Below are positions 6,381-14,825 of a stretch of DNA of 39,474 nt, one piece after another (positions within the stretch are counted from its first letter, which is position 1; each line of letters starts with the position of its first letter). The stretch spans positions 1 to 39,474 of the forward strand of contig CAMVLM010000018.1 of the NCBI GenBank assembly GCA_947168335.1. Direction: 5' to 3'. A model generated the notes under the pieces. The model made no database searches, had not been told where the DNA came from, and worked only from the letters and a program-made list of their open reading frames with translations. Made by a program: the position numbers and the translations under genes. Source of the DNA: an uncultured Butyrivibrio sp. (lineage in GTDB: Bacteria > Bacillota > Clostridia > Lachnospirales > Lachnospiraceae).

Positions 6381-9368
6381 ATGAGCTCTATAAAAAAATA
6401 CTCCTATGATAAAAAGTCACTGGAAATATATGAGCGTCTTACTGTTCCATTTGCCATTTACCAGTTTGTAGACAAAAAGATCGTTACAATTGCTATATCA
6501 GATGGATTCTGCCAGCTTTTTGGCTATGATGATCCAGCAAAAGCCTACTTTGATATGGATAATGACATGTATCGGGATGTCCATCCTGATGACATCTCAA
6601 GAATAGCTAATGCTGCATATAGCTTTGCCACCAAAGATAGCAAATACGATGTTCTTTATAGGGCGAAACCAATTGACAGTTCTGAATATCGAATAATTCA
6701 CTCTTTTGGAAAGCATGTATATACTGACGAAGGCATACGGCTTGCTCACATATGGTACTCCGATGAAGGAGCATACATCGATAATTCCACCAAGCAGGAA
6801 ATACGCCTGAACCAGGCGCTTAACGATGCGCTTCATGAAAGCAGCTATACAAATGCAAATCAGTATGATTATCTGACGGGCCTTCCCAATATGACTTATT
6901 TTTTTGAGATTGCAGAGGCCGGAAAAGCCAGAGCACAAAAAAGAGGCATCAGGCCAATAATGATGTATATGAATTTCAGTGGCATGAAGTTCTATAACAT
7001 GAATCATGGCTTTGCTGAAGGGGATAAGCTGCTTCAGTCTTTTGCCAAAATGCTGGCAAAAATATATGGAAGTAAGAATTGCTGCAGGATCAGTGCTGAT
7101 CATTTCACAGTGCATACCGAGCAGGATGTCCTGGAAAATAAATTACAGCAAATGTTAAATGCATATAGCGAAATGAATAGTGAAAGTACTCTTCCACTTC
7201 ACATTGGTATATATGTTGGACAAAATGAGAACATTCATACCAGCATTGCCATTGATCGGGCTAAGCTTGCATGCTCATCTCTATCCGGCAGATATGAAAC
7301 AGCCGTGCGCTATTATGATAAAAATCTGAGTGATGATTCTGCAAATAAACAATACATAATTGAAAATATAGACAGAGCACTTTCTGAAAAATGGATCAAG
7401 GCATATTTTCAGCCAATAGTCCGAACTGTTAATGAGCGCGTTTGCGACGTAGAAGTGCTTGCGCGATGGATCGATCCTGAAAAAGGCTTTCTGCCCCCGA
7501 TAAACTTTATCCCCGCACTGGAAGACACCGGCCTAATATATAAACTGGATTTATACATGGTTGATCAGGTAATCAAATCGATCAAAAAACAGCAAAATGA
7601 TGGGGTGAAAATTGTACCATATTCAATCAACCTTTCAAGATCTGACTTTGACAACTGTGATATGGTTGAAGAAATCAGAAAAAGAATTGACGAGGCCGGT
7701 ATTGATCATGACAAGATTACTATTGAAATAACCGAAAGTATCCTCGGAAGTGATTTTGAATTCATCAAAAAACAGATTGAAAGATTTCAGGATCTAGGTT
7801 TTCCTGTATGGATGGATGATTTCGGAAGTGGCTATTCTTCACTGAACATCCTGCAAAGCATCCGTTTTGACCTCATAAAGTTTGATATGAAGTTTATGAG
7901 GCAGCTTGATGAAAACGAGAATGGCAGAGTTCTGCTGGCAGAACTAATGCGTATGGCTACTTCTCTGGGTCTTGATACTGTATGTGAAGGAGTAGAAACA
8001 GAGGAACAGGTTCTTTTTCTTAGAGAAATCGGGTGTTCAAAGCTTCAGGGCTTCTATTTTGGTAAGCCAGAGCCTTTTGAACCAATTTTTAAAAAGTATA
8101 AAGAAAATGCATTGCTGGAAAATGAGAATCCCGATGAATCCGGATACTACGAGAGCATTAGCAGAGTGAATCTATATGACCTTGGAGTAATAATCTCTGA
8201 AAACGAGAATACTACGAATAATGTTTTTAACATGCTCCCGGTAGCCATTTTGGAAACAGATCAAGACCAGGATACATACAGATATTTACGCAGTAATCGT
8301 TCCTATCAAGATTTTGCTAAACGTTTCTTCAATATAGACATTTTAAGCGGTCAGACGATCCATGGCAGTTACAAAAGTGGTTACATAAAAAGCTTTAACT
8401 CGCTGATCAGAGAGTGCTGTGACACAGGAAGTAATGCTTTCTTTGATGAAGTAATGCCTGATGGTTCTACTGTTCATGCTTTTATGCGCCGTATAGATGT
8501 CAACCCGGTCACAGGAAACGCCGCGGTTGCTCTTGCCATTCTTTCTATCAAGAAGGCTGATGAATCCACGACCTATGCTGAAATAACAAGGGCTCTGGCT
8601 GCTGATTATTATAATATTTTCATTATAGATCTGGACACTGATTCATATACTGAATACGTAGCCAAAGTAGCCGGCGAAGAATTATCAACCGAAAGACATG
8701 GAGAGAACTTCTTTGAATCTGCCAAACATGATACGATGGTCCGGATTTTCGAGGAAGACAGGCAATTCTTCCTTGCTGAATTTACAAAGGAAAAGATTCT
8801 CCAGACCATAGCATCACAAGGCATATTTACATTAACATACAGGCTTATAGATACCGGGACACCGGTATATGTCAACATGAAGGTATCTAAGATGTCTGGT
8901 AGTAACCGGATTATTCTTGGTGTAAGTAATGTCGATGCTCAGATGAAAGAAAAAATGAATTATGAAGAGCTTCAAAAGGAAAAAGATACTTTTACAAGAA
9001 TCATGGCTCTTTCTGATGGTTACCTTACCATATACACTGTTGATCCTGATACAGGCGATTATTCTGAATACAGCTCAACAAAAGATTATGACAGCCTGAA
9101 TATAGCAAAAAGTGGCAAAGATTTCTTTTACTGGTCAATGGTAAATGCAGAAACATGTATTTATGAGCCAGACAGGAAACTCTTAAGAGAATCTTTTACA
9201 AAAGAAAATGTTATGAAGGAGATCAAGAAGAACGGGAAATATAGAATCAACTATAATCTTTTGCTTAACGATACTTTTATACCGGTATCACTTAAGGCGG
9301 CTTTATTTAAAGATGGTGATACTGATAAGCTGATCATTGGTGTAAGAGAGTGGACAGACAGAAAATAA
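6381..9368 (+). CDS. PAS-GGDEF(degenerate)-EAL cyclic-di-GMP phosphodiesterase with C-terminal sensor repeats
   Basis: A 995-residue cytoplasmic signalling protein. Residues 10-150 are PAS-like. Residues 160-310 are a GGDEF-type domain (DYLTGLPNMTYFF) whose active-site loop is SADHF instead of GGDEF, so cyclase activity is probably lost. Residues 328-570 are an EAL domain with EVLARW for the signature and intact NLSRSDF, EITES, DDFGSGYSSL, FDMKF and CEGVETEEQ motifs, so c-di-GMP hydrolysis is expected. The rest is PAS-like, with two copies of one module (about 733-860 and 868-990) that also occurs in the hybrid kinase at 26.5-29.3 kb. ATG is preceded by GGGGGAAAG. It is a monocistronic gene. 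Confidence 0.95.
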   Translation: MSSIKKYSYDKKSLEIYERLTVPFAIYQFVDKKIVTIAISDGFCQLFGYDDPAKAYFDMDNDMYRDVHPDDISRIANAAYSFATKDSKYDVLYRAKPIDSSEYRIIHSFGKHVYTDEGIRLAHIWYSDEGAYIDNSTKQEIRLNQALNDALHESSYTNANQYDYLTGLPNMTYFFEIAEAGKARAQKRGIRPIMMYMNFSGMKFYNMNHGFAEGDKLLQSFAKMLAKIYGSKNCCRISADHFTVHTEQDVLENKLQQMLNAYSEMNSESTLPLHIGIYVGQNENIHTSIAIDRAKLACSSLSGRYETAVRYYDKNLSDDSANKQYIIENIDRALSEKWIKAYFQPIVRTVNERVCDVEVLARWIDPEKGFLPPINFIPALEDTGLIYKLDLYMVDQVIKSIKKQQNDGVKIVPYSINLSRSDFDNCDMVEEIRKRIDEAGIDHDKITIEITESILGSDFEFIKKQIERFQDLGFPVWMDDFGSGYSSLNILQSIRFDLIKFDMKFMRQLDENENGRVLLAELMRMATSLGLDTVCEGVETEEQVLFLREIGCSKLQGFYFGKPEPFEPIFKKYKENALLENENPDESGYYESISRVNLYDLGVIISENENTTNNVFNMLPVAILETDQDQDTYRYLRSNRSYQDFAKRFFNIDILSGQTIHGSYKSGYIKSFNSLIRECCDTGSNAFFDEVMPDGSTVHAFMRRIDVNPVTGNAAVALAILSIKKADESTTYAEITRALAADYYNIFIIDLDTDSYTEYVAKVAGEELSTERHGENFFESAKHDTMVRIFEEDRQFFLAEFTKEKILQTIASQGIFTLTYRLIDTGTPVYVNMKVSKMSGSNRIILGVSNVDAQMKEKMNYEELQKEKDTFTRIMALSDGYLTIYTVDPDTGDYSEYSSTKDYDSLNIAKSGKDFFYWSMVNAETCIYEPDRKLLRESFTKENVMKEIKKNGKYRINYNLLLNDTFIPVSLKAALFKDGDTDKLIIGVREWTDRK

Positions 9369-9546
9369 CCTGATAGAACCAATAATATGGCTGCTGATTA
9401 CCCAACATATGCCAGAAAGCGAACTTTCCTGCAAGTTCAACTTCCCCCATTATCCATTTTTTTAAAAACTGTGATAAAAATATTGCCTGAAATCAAAATC
9501 AATCCTACAATCATCATGTATGTCAAATTATTAGGGGGAATTAAAT

Positions 9547-10014
9547 ATGGAACGAACAGACTATCTCAAAAGAAAATATGGGCTTATTCCCCATGAAGAG
9601 GGCGGATACTTTTCTGAAGTATACAAATCATCCTTTGCTGATAGCGGAAGGCCTTTCATGGGAAGCATTTATTTTCTTCTTGAAGGAGATGAGATTTCAC
9701 ATTTTCATAGGATTGATTGTGATGAAATCTGGTACTTCCATGAAGGCTGCGGAATGGAGATAACAACTCTCATTGATGGGAAAATGTATGTACACAAACT
9801 GGGAAAGGAAAACGAAGAAAACGAAGATCACATGCTTGTAATCCCCAAGGGAGCAATATTTGCCGCAAGAAACACGGATATTTTCAGTTATTCTTTTGTT
9901 TCATGCGCTACTACTCCTGCATTTTCATATGACGGATTTAACCTTATCAGCCGTAGAGAACTTTTTGATATGTATCCAGGTCTTCCTTCAAAGATTTACA
10001 GCCTTGCATTTTAA
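9547..10014 (+). CDS. Cupin-fold protein, DUF985/Cupin_5 family
   Basis: A 155-residue single-domain protein matching the Cupin_5 (formerly DUF985) pattern: HEEGGYFSEVYKS near the N-terminus, SIYFLL, then HFHRIDCDEIWYFHEG with the histidine/glutamate cluster that would bind a metal, and a later VIPKGAIFAARN strand. Members are small beta-barrel proteins of unclear enzymology, some linked to sugar metabolism. ATG 9547 follows GGGGGAATTAAAT, a strong ribosome binding site. The preceding 178 bases have no gene; the ORF called at 9387 there lacks coding character. Confidence 0.87.
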   Translation: MERTDYLKRKYGLIPHEEGGYFSEVYKSSFADSGRPFMGSIYFLLEGDEISHFHRIDCDEIWYFHEGCGMEITTLIDGKMYVHKLGKENEENEDHMLVIPKGAIFAARNTDIFSYSFVSCATTPAFSYDGFNLISRRELFDMYPGLPSKIYSLAF

Positions 10015-10054
10015 GCTATTTTTCTTAATCGCTATTATCAATTAAATCTACTCT

Positions 10055-10094
10055 AAAAGGCATCCCGAGGAAGTTTCTTCCCCGGGATGCTTTT
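10055..10094. terminator. Bidirectional terminator between the cupin and hsp20
   Basis: GCATCCCG...CGGGATGC, with an inner GGAA/TTCC stem, is flanked by AAAA on the left and TTTT on the right. It is placed between two converging genes and can stop both. Confidence 0.87.
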
Positions 10095-10133
10095 CGTTGA
10101 GTATTATTTAGGAGTTTTATGTTATGATGCCCT

Positions 10134-10580
10134 TTAAGCAATCATTATATGTTTCTTTTCAGGGACTTTAGCCTGCTCTTTTTTAGGAATCTCCAAAGTA
10201 AGAACTCCGTGTTTGAAGGATGCTTTTACATCATCTTCTGTTATCTGTTCACCTACATAGAAGCTTCTCTGCATCGAGCCGCTATAACGTTCCTGCCTGA
10301 TAAGGCGGCCCTTCTTATCGTTCTTGTCATTATTAGTGTTCTTTGAGGCACTGATGATAAGATATCCGTCATTCAATTCAAGACTTATATCTTCTTTAGC
10401 AAATCCCGGAAGATCAACACTTACCTCATATTGGTTTTCCTCTTCCTTTACATCTGTTTTCATCAACCTGTCCGCATGACGCCCATAAAGCTTGCGCTCC
10501 ATGTTATTCAGTTCTCTGATATCAGGGAAATTAAAGAGATTATCAAAAAGATTTTCTTCAAAAATACTTGGTGCTAACAT
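10134..10580 (-). CDS. hsp20: Small heat-shock protein Hsp20
   Basis: A 148-residue alpha-crystallin-type holdase chaperone. The crystallin domain (about 42-138) shows YEVSVDLPGFAKEDISLEL, a central RSFYVGEQITEDDVKASFKHGVLTLEIPK and the classical GVLTLEIPK terminal motif. A short variable N-terminus (SIFEENLFDNLFNF) probably drives oligomer formation. Translation starts at ATG 10580 behind AAAGGAGGT. It is under a perfect CIRCE operator and a near-consensus promoter upstream, so HrcA repression with heat induction is expected. The 5' leader may add a temperature-sensing hairpin. Confidence 0.96.
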   Translation of the reverse strand: MLAPSIFEENLFDNLFNFPDIRELNNMERKLYGRHADRLMKTDVKEEENQYEVSVDLPGFAKEDISLELNDGYLIISASKNTNNDKNDKKGRLIRQERYSGSMQRSFYVGEQITEDDVKASFKHGVLTLEIPKKEQAKVPEKKHIMIA

Positions 10581-10663
10581 AATGCTACCTCCTTTGCATC
10601 AAAAACATTTATATGTTCATGAGCATTGGGACGGAGGGTTTGGATCAATGGAATGAGGTCCAT
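10574..10663 (-). CDS. Possible 29-aa leader peptide overlapping the hsp20 start
   Basis: In the hsp20 leader an ATG at 10663 opens a 29-codon frame (MDLIPLIQTLRPNAHEHI...) that ends in TAG overlapping the hsp20 ATG. An AAAGGA lies 13-14 bases before its start. If translated it would move ribosomes through the hsp20 ribosome binding site and couple the two. It is too short to judge by composition and may be chance. Confidence 0.25.
   Translation of the reverse strand: MDLIPLIQTLRPNAHEHINVFDAKEVALC
10578..10637 (-). promoter_or_regulatory. Possible Shine-Dalgarno-masking hairpin in the hsp20 leader
   Basis: On the minus strand CCUCC (10637-10633) can pair with the GGAGG ribosome binding site (10592-10588). 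Between them UGC/GCA, UCA/UGA and AACAU/AUGUU pair around an AUAA loop. This gives a long imperfect hairpin that hides the ribosome binding site, as an RNA thermometer would. I have not computed its energy. Confidence 0.35.
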
Positions 10664-10694
10664 CTGGTCTTCTCTGTTCCTTTGTTCTATATAT

Positions 10695-10723
10695 GGTATA
10701 ACACCAAATTAGCACTCTGTCAA
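10695..10723 (-). promoter_or_regulatory. hsp20 sigma-A promoter
   Basis: Reading leftward, TTGACA (10723-10718) and TATACC (10700-10695) are 17 bases apart. The -35 box lies inside the CIRCE spacer, so bound HrcA would block RNA polymerase directly. Confidence 0.88.
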
Positions 10724-10735
10724 GCAGAGTGCTAA
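10709..10735. promoter_or_regulatory. CIRCE operator (HrcA binding site)
   Basis: TTAGCACTC-N9-GAGTGCTAA is a perfect 9-9-9 copy of the CIRCE consensus. It overlaps the hsp20 promoter. HrcA represses CIRCE-controlled genes until heat shock. hrcA itself is not in this window. Confidence 0.96.
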
Positions 10736-10753
10736 TATATTTTTAAATATTTT

Positions 10754-11926
10754 TTATAGCGCAGCTCTGTAGATTTTCTCTACTTCTGCAGCATCGAGAG
10801 GTCTGATTCTCGATAACTTTATCGTATCATTCATAGTTGCATCCAGAGAAAGCGCTTTTATGTCCTCATCACCAATGTTTTCACCAAGATCTGAAAGACT
10901 AATTGGCATTCCAATTGATTTGAAGAACTCTACTGTCTTGGAAATACCAAGCTTTGCGGCTTTATCATCATCTTCCTCCTGAACTTCCCAGACTTTTCTT
11001 GCGAACTTCGCAAAACGATGAGTTGCTCCTGGATATAACTCAGTTGCCCATGCTCCCCAAACTGCTGCAAGAGACGCGCCATGAGTTGTACCATAGCGGG
11101 CAGAAAGAGCATGTCCAAACTTGTGAACAGAGAAATCTTTTCCTCTGCCACACTCTGTAAGATTATTGTGTGATAAGCTTGATGCCCAGAAAACTTCAGC
11201 CATTGCATGATAATCTGAAGGGTTTTCAACTACAGTTTTTCCGTTTTTAATAACACATCTAAGAAGCCCCTCTGCTATCTCATCTGTCATATCACAGTCG
11301 GATTCTGGAATAAAATATCTTTCCATTGTATGCATCATGATATCGGTAACGCCGGCTGCAAGCTGCTCCTTAGGAAGCGTCATGCCAAGCTCAGGATTTA
11401 CAATGGCAAATCTGCATCTGTTAAATTCAGTATTTATGCCTGCCTTTTTATGAGTTTCTTCATTAGTCAGCACTGCAGAATCACTCATCTCGCTTCCGGC
11501 TGCCGGCATGGTAAGGACTGCTCCAACAGGCAAAGATTTATTAAGTGGCACCTTTTTAGCCCATATATCAGCCAGATCTTCGTCACCATTAGCTGTGCCA
11601 TGAGCAATCGCTTTTGCAGTATCAATGGCACTTCCCCCACCAATACCAATGATAAGGTCGGCCCCAAACTCCAGCGCCTTTTTTACACCCTCTTTTGCAT
11701 GCGCCATTGTTGGATTAGGCTGTGCCCCTCCAAATTCTTCAAATTCAAGCCCTGCTTCTTTCAGTGAGCCTTTAACTCTGTCCAAAAGTCCACTTCTTAT
11801 GACACTTCCCTTTCCATAAACAAGAAATGCCTTTTTTCCATATTTTGCAGCTACTTTTCCTGTCTCGTTTTCAGTTCCTTTTCCAAATACAACCTCTGTC
11901 GGCGTATAAAATCTAAAATTATCCAT
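10754..11926 (-). CDS. Iron-containing alcohol dehydrogenase, butanol dehydrogenase (BdhA/YqhD)-like
   Basis: A 390-residue group III alcohol dehydrogenase that reduces aldehydes with NAD(P)H in the cytoplasm. The N-terminal cofactor domain has FGKGTENETG, the GIGGGSAIDTAKAIA nucleotide loop and TMPAAGSEMS. The C-terminal metal domain has GVTDIMMHTMERYF and SVHKFGHALSARYGTTHGASL, providing the Asp and three His ligands. Length and motifs fit the BdhA/YqhD clade. ATG 11926 follows AAGGGGCAGAATA. In a fermenter its likely use is disposal of reducing power as alcohol, or aldehyde detoxification. It sits upstream of hsp20 in the same orientation, but hsp20 has its own promoter. Confidence 0.94.
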   Translation of the reverse strand: MDNFRFYTPTEVVFGKGTENETGKVAAKYGKKAFLVYGKGSVIRSGLLDRVKGSLKEAGLEFEEFGGAQPNPTMAHAKEGVKKALEFGADLIIGIGGGSAIDTAKAIAHGTANGDEDLADIWAKKVPLNKSLPVGAVLTMPAAGSEMSDSAVLTNEETHKKAGINTEFNRCRFAIVNPELGMTLPKEQLAAGVTDIMMHTMERYFIPESDCDMTDEIAEGLLRCVIKNGKTVVENPSDYHAMAEVFWASSLSHNNLTECGRGKDFSVHKFGHALSARYGTTHGASLAAVWGAWATELYPGATHRFAKFARKVWEVQEEDDDKAAKLGISKTVEFFKSIGMPISLSDLGENIGDEDIKALSLDATMNDTIKLSRIRPLDAAEVEKIYRAAL

Positions 11927-11956
11927 TATTCTGCCCCTTTTCTTTTTTTAATTATA

Positions 11957-11986
11957 GTAAAAATTGGCGGCATTTACTGCCGCCAA
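11957..11986 (-). terminator. Terminator after the 28-aa gene
   Basis: TTGGCGGCA and TGCCGCCAA form a perfect nine-base-pair stem with a five-base loop, followed on the minus strand by TTTTT. It starts eight bases after the stop of the 28-aa ORF. Confidence 0.87.
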
Positions 11987-11993
11987 CTCTTTT

Positions 11994-12080
11994 TCAGGAA
12001 TTCTGTTCCTCTTCCATTTTCTTTATCAGTTTATCTATCTCTTCCTGAGAAAGCATTGTCATATCATTTGTTTCTGCCAT
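11994..12080 (-). CDS. 28-aa protein with a FliM/FliN-like N-terminal motif
   Basis: Too short for the ORF track. ATG 12080 follows GGAGGGCGGAT, an excellent ribosome binding site, and the frame ends eight bases before a strong terminator, so it looks like a deliberate miniature gene. The peptide contains MLSQEEIDKLIKKMEEEQ. LSQEEIDxLL is the motif at the start of flagellar switch proteins FliM and FliN/FliY, where in FliM it binds phosphorylated CheY. A free peptide of this type might compete for a response regulator. That is inference; a simple amphipathic helix would also explain the sequence. Confidence 0.62.
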   Translation of the reverse strand: MAETNDMTMLSQEEIDKLIKKMEEEQNS

Positions 12081-12264
12081 ATCCGCCCTCCTATCCTGTA
12101 AGATAATTATTATCATGAAGCTCCATAAAAGTCATTAACAATATCGCTTGCTTTTTTATATTCCATGAATCCGACAAAACAGACAACATCGGATACTATT
12201 TTTCATGAAATATTACTTATTGCGCGGGGAAAACTTTCATGAGTTAAGGGCCAATATTAAAACA

Positions 12265-13077
12265 TTATTTCAATGTACTTATTATCTCATCTCTGGTTTC
12301 AATAATCGCTGCAGCAGTCTTGGGATTATCTGATTTATATTCAAACATTTTTGCGAGGAATCCCTGCTCTATAGCAAGCTCCTTGCTTCGTGGATATACC
12401 AGTTCAAATGCAAGGGCCATATGGGCTATTATAAAATCCGCTGGCTGATGCTTTATACTTCTTGGAATAACCTCATGTTTTCTTATGAAGGTCATTATTG
12501 AGTCTGATACCGGCGATTTTCTGATTTCTTCCTCCGGTACATCAATTATCTCTTCAAGAGGTGTCTCTACATTAACCCTGAATATATCGATCTTGTCGGC
12601 ATCCCTTAATATATTACAGAACATGAAGGTCTCATCATCCAGTCCTTCACTTATTCTGAGCTTATTATGTTCTCTTATTGCTGTTTCGATAAGGGGATAA
12701 TACACGACTTCCGTAAAGAATGTTTCGATAAGCTTATCTTCCTTAAAAAGCAGATCTGCCCCGAATTTTGCATGATCAACGGAATCTGCATCAATAAAAG
12801 TCCCCCATCGCTTTATCTGCTCAAATCTGCCAATGTCATGTAACATGCCCAGAAGCCATGCCACATCAACCTTCTCATCTTCCAGATTGAGAGATTTTGC
12901 TATCTGCTCACAATTATCTGCTACAAAATAAGTATGCTTGATTTTCAGAGCAATTTTCGTATCTTCAGGATTATAATTTCTTGTATATTCAGCAAAACGC
13001 TTCTTAACATTCTCTCTATTAACCATTATGCTTGTATCTTTCAGCCTTTCACTATTATTTGCCGGGCAACCGGTCAT
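12265..13077 (-). CDS. HD-domain metal-dependent phosphohydrolase
   Basis: A cytoplasmic HD-superfamily protein of 270 residues from the first ATG. It carries IKHTYFVADN (first His), LLGMLHDIGRFEQ (HD pair), DHAKFGADLLF, a later IREHNKL and RDADKIDIFR, giving the full set of metal ligands. Substrate is unknown; the superfamily includes nucleotidases and (p)ppGpp or dNTP hydrolases. ATG 13077 overlaps the thioesterase stop by four bases. A second start at 13026 (MVNRENVKKRF, after AGGCTGAAAG) gives a more family-like N-terminus, so the exact start is uncertain. It is the last gene of a three-gene overlapping operon. Confidence 0.87.
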   Translation of the reverse strand: MTGCPANNSERLKDTSIMVNRENVKKRFAEYTRNYNPEDTKIALKIKHTYFVADNCEQIAKSLNLEDEKVDVAWLLGMLHDIGRFEQIKRWGTFIDADSVDHAKFGADLLFKEDKLIETFFTEVVYYPLIETAIREHNKLRISEGLDDETFMFCNILRDADKIDIFRVNVETPLEEIIDVPEEEIRKSPVSDSIMTFIRKHEVIPRSIKHQPADFIIAHMALAFELVYPRSKELAIEQGFLAKMFEYKSDNPKTAAAIIETRDEIISTLK

Positions 13078-13535
13078 TTGTTTCCAAAAGTCAGGTTTTT
13101 CTCAAGCACAGGAACTTTGCTGGCAAAGAATGAAAACTCTCCGCTATCCAAAAGATTTCCCTCATCATCAGTTACTCTGATATCAAAAACAAGAATATGT
13201 TTACCCGTCTTAAGTTTCATGCACTCGCAATAAATATACTCTGTATTTACAGCAGGCAGTAAAAAGTTAAGATTTGCGGAAACTGTTGTTACATAAAATC
13301 CTGACATGCTGCCAGTAGCGCCAGCCATTGCATCGACGAAGGACAATAATGCTCCGCCATGTATGCTGCCATAGGTATTATGAAGTCTTTCATCACATTT
13401 AACCCTGGATTTACTATAAGTCGGGCTTAATTCAAGTACCTCAAACCCAATAAACTGATTGTACTGGTTTGAATACAATTCTGCGAGCATCTTTTCTCTA
13501 ATAGCATTCTCTTTTTCTGAACGCGCTTTTCTCAT
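13074..13535 (-). CDS. PaaI/YbgC-type hotdog-fold thioesterase
   Basis: A 153-residue single hotdog domain. After a charged N-terminal helix comes NTYGSIHGGALLSFVDAMAGAT, the hallmark helix of PaaI-like acyl-CoA thioesterases (HGG followed by an acidic residue in the helix). The strands SANLNFLLPA and HILVFDIRVTDDEG follow. It probably hydrolyses an aryl- or short-chain acyl-CoA in the cytoplasm. Start and stop codons overlap its neighbours by four bases on both sides (ATGA type), so it is translated together with the M48 protease and the HD protein. The functional link among the three is not evident. Confidence 0.87.
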   Translation of the reverse strand: MRKARSEKENAIREKMLAELYSNQYNQFIGFEVLELSPTYSKSRVKCDERLHNTYGSIHGGALLSFVDAMAGATGSMSGFYVTTVSANLNFLLPAVNTEYIYCECMKLKTGKHILVFDIRVTDDEGNLLDSGEFSFFASKVPVLEKNLTFGNK

Positions 13536-14761
13536 GATCTTTCAATCTCCTTTATTGCATCAATTCTCTGTGACAGAGTCGGGTGCGAGTATGATACCTT
13601 TACCACAAAAGGATGAGGATTCAGGTTGGAAAGCGAATCCCCACTCAGCTTTTTCAAAGAAGAAATCAGGGCTTCTCCATAGCCCTCTCTTGCTGCAAAA
13701 GCATCCGCTTCATATTCATGCTTCCTGGACAGATAGTTTCCTATAAGGTCAAATATCAGCGAAACCGGCCAGCTGATCAGTTCCATAAGCGTAAATGCAA
13801 AGAAGTAGTTTACATCTTTAAAACCAAAAGCAATGAACAGCTCTTTAAAATTCAGTATTATTCCCAATGCTAAAACAGAAATAACAATTCTTGTAAAGCC
13901 AAATGGCAGCGATTTTATCATATGATTGTACTGTGCATGTCCAAATTCATGCGCAAATACTGCTACAATCTGATCTGTTCCATATCCGTTTACAAGATTA
14001 TCATCGAGAGAAATTGTCTTTTTCCTGGTAATCCCGATGCAAAAGGCATTTGCTTTAGTGGTTCTTCTGCTTGCATCCTTTACACAAAGCTTTTTTACAG
14101 TTACACCATACTTATCACAGAGTGAAAGAATCGCATCCTTAAGCTCTCCATCTCCCAGGGGCTCAAATTTATTGAAAATTCTCAATATAGGCATGACTAT
14201 GAGATTTATGCCAACAGAAATCAGGATCAGCGCAATCGCGGTAAATATTATTGCGGTGTTACCGAATTTTTCGAAAAGTACCATTACAAGCATCAGAAGT
14301 GCATAAGTCACCACAAAGGATAAAATCGTCTCCTTTATTACATCCGCAACAAATGTCTTTTTTGTTGTTCTGTTCATGCCGTATTTCTCTTCAATTATAA
14401 ATGTACTGTAATACGTGAATGGAAGAGACAAAATAGCGGTAATCAGCTGGAATATAAGGATTGCAAAAAGGTACTGCAGAAAAAGCCCATACCCTGAAAA
14501 AAGCTCAAAAATCCAATTATATCCATTAAAAGCAAGAAGTATTAATTGGAATACTCCAGCTACAATACTGCTGATTATTGAAATACGGCCATGGTCTTTT
14601 TCGTATGATTGCCATTTTTTATACTTCTCTGCATCATATACGTCCTTAACATTATCCGGCAATTCCCTGCTCAGATACGTATTATCCAGATAGTCCATAT
14701 ATTGTCCAAAAACATTTTGCAGAATAAATGATGCAATCAGTATTCCTTTGATCAAAAGCAT
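13532..14761 (-). CDS. M48-family membrane zinc metalloprotease (Ste24/CAAX protease 1-like)
   Basis: This 409-residue protein resembles Ste24-type proteases. It has several N-terminal transmembrane helices, the family segment YYSTFIIEEKYGMNRTTKKTF, the zinc motif HEFGH near residue 269, the third ligand in RKHEYEADAFA, and SHPTLSQRIDAI at the C-terminus. It would cleave membrane-associated or misfolded proteins in the cytoplasmic membrane. A TGATATAAT extended -10 box lies at 14807-14802, 41 bases before the start, so this is the first gene of the M48-thioesterase-HD operon. GGAAGG precedes the ATG. Confidence 0.94.
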   Translation of the reverse strand: MLLIKGILIASFILQNVFGQYMDYLDNTYLSRELPDNVKDVYDAEKYKKWQSYEKDHGRISIISSIVAGVFQLILLAFNGYNWIFELFSGYGLFLQYLFAILIFQLITAILSLPFTYYSTFIIEEKYGMNRTTKKTFVADVIKETILSFVVTYALLMLVMVLFEKFGNTAIIFTAIALILISVGINLIVMPILRIFNKFEPLGDGELKDAILSLCDKYGVTVKKLCVKDASRRTTKANAFCIGITRKKTISLDDNLVNGYGTDQIVAVFAHEFGHAQYNHMIKSLPFGFTRIVISVLALGIILNFKELFIAFGFKDVNYFFAFTLMELISWPVSLIFDLIGNYLSRKHEYEADAFAAREGYGEALISSLKKLSGDSLSNLNPHPFVVKVSYSHPTLSQRIDAIKEIERS

Positions 14762-14825
14762 TACCTTCCTTCTGTGTTTTTTCTATCCAATAACAGAATC
14801 CATTATATCAAAAAATGCCAAAAGA

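Noticed and set aside
6597-7115. 172-aa minus-strand ORF
   Set aside because: Shadow of the PAS and GGDEF region of the EAL protein; no ribosome binding site and no protein-like pattern.
9387-9596. 69-aa plus-strand ORF before the cupin gene
   Set aside because: It overlaps the cupin start in another frame, lacks a ribosome binding site and has non-protein composition.
12115-12215. Two very short minus-strand frames (about 16-17 codons) upstream of the 28-aa gene
   Set aside because: No ribosome binding sites and too short to judge; one (ending in FYGAS) looks somewhat protein-like but has no clear start.
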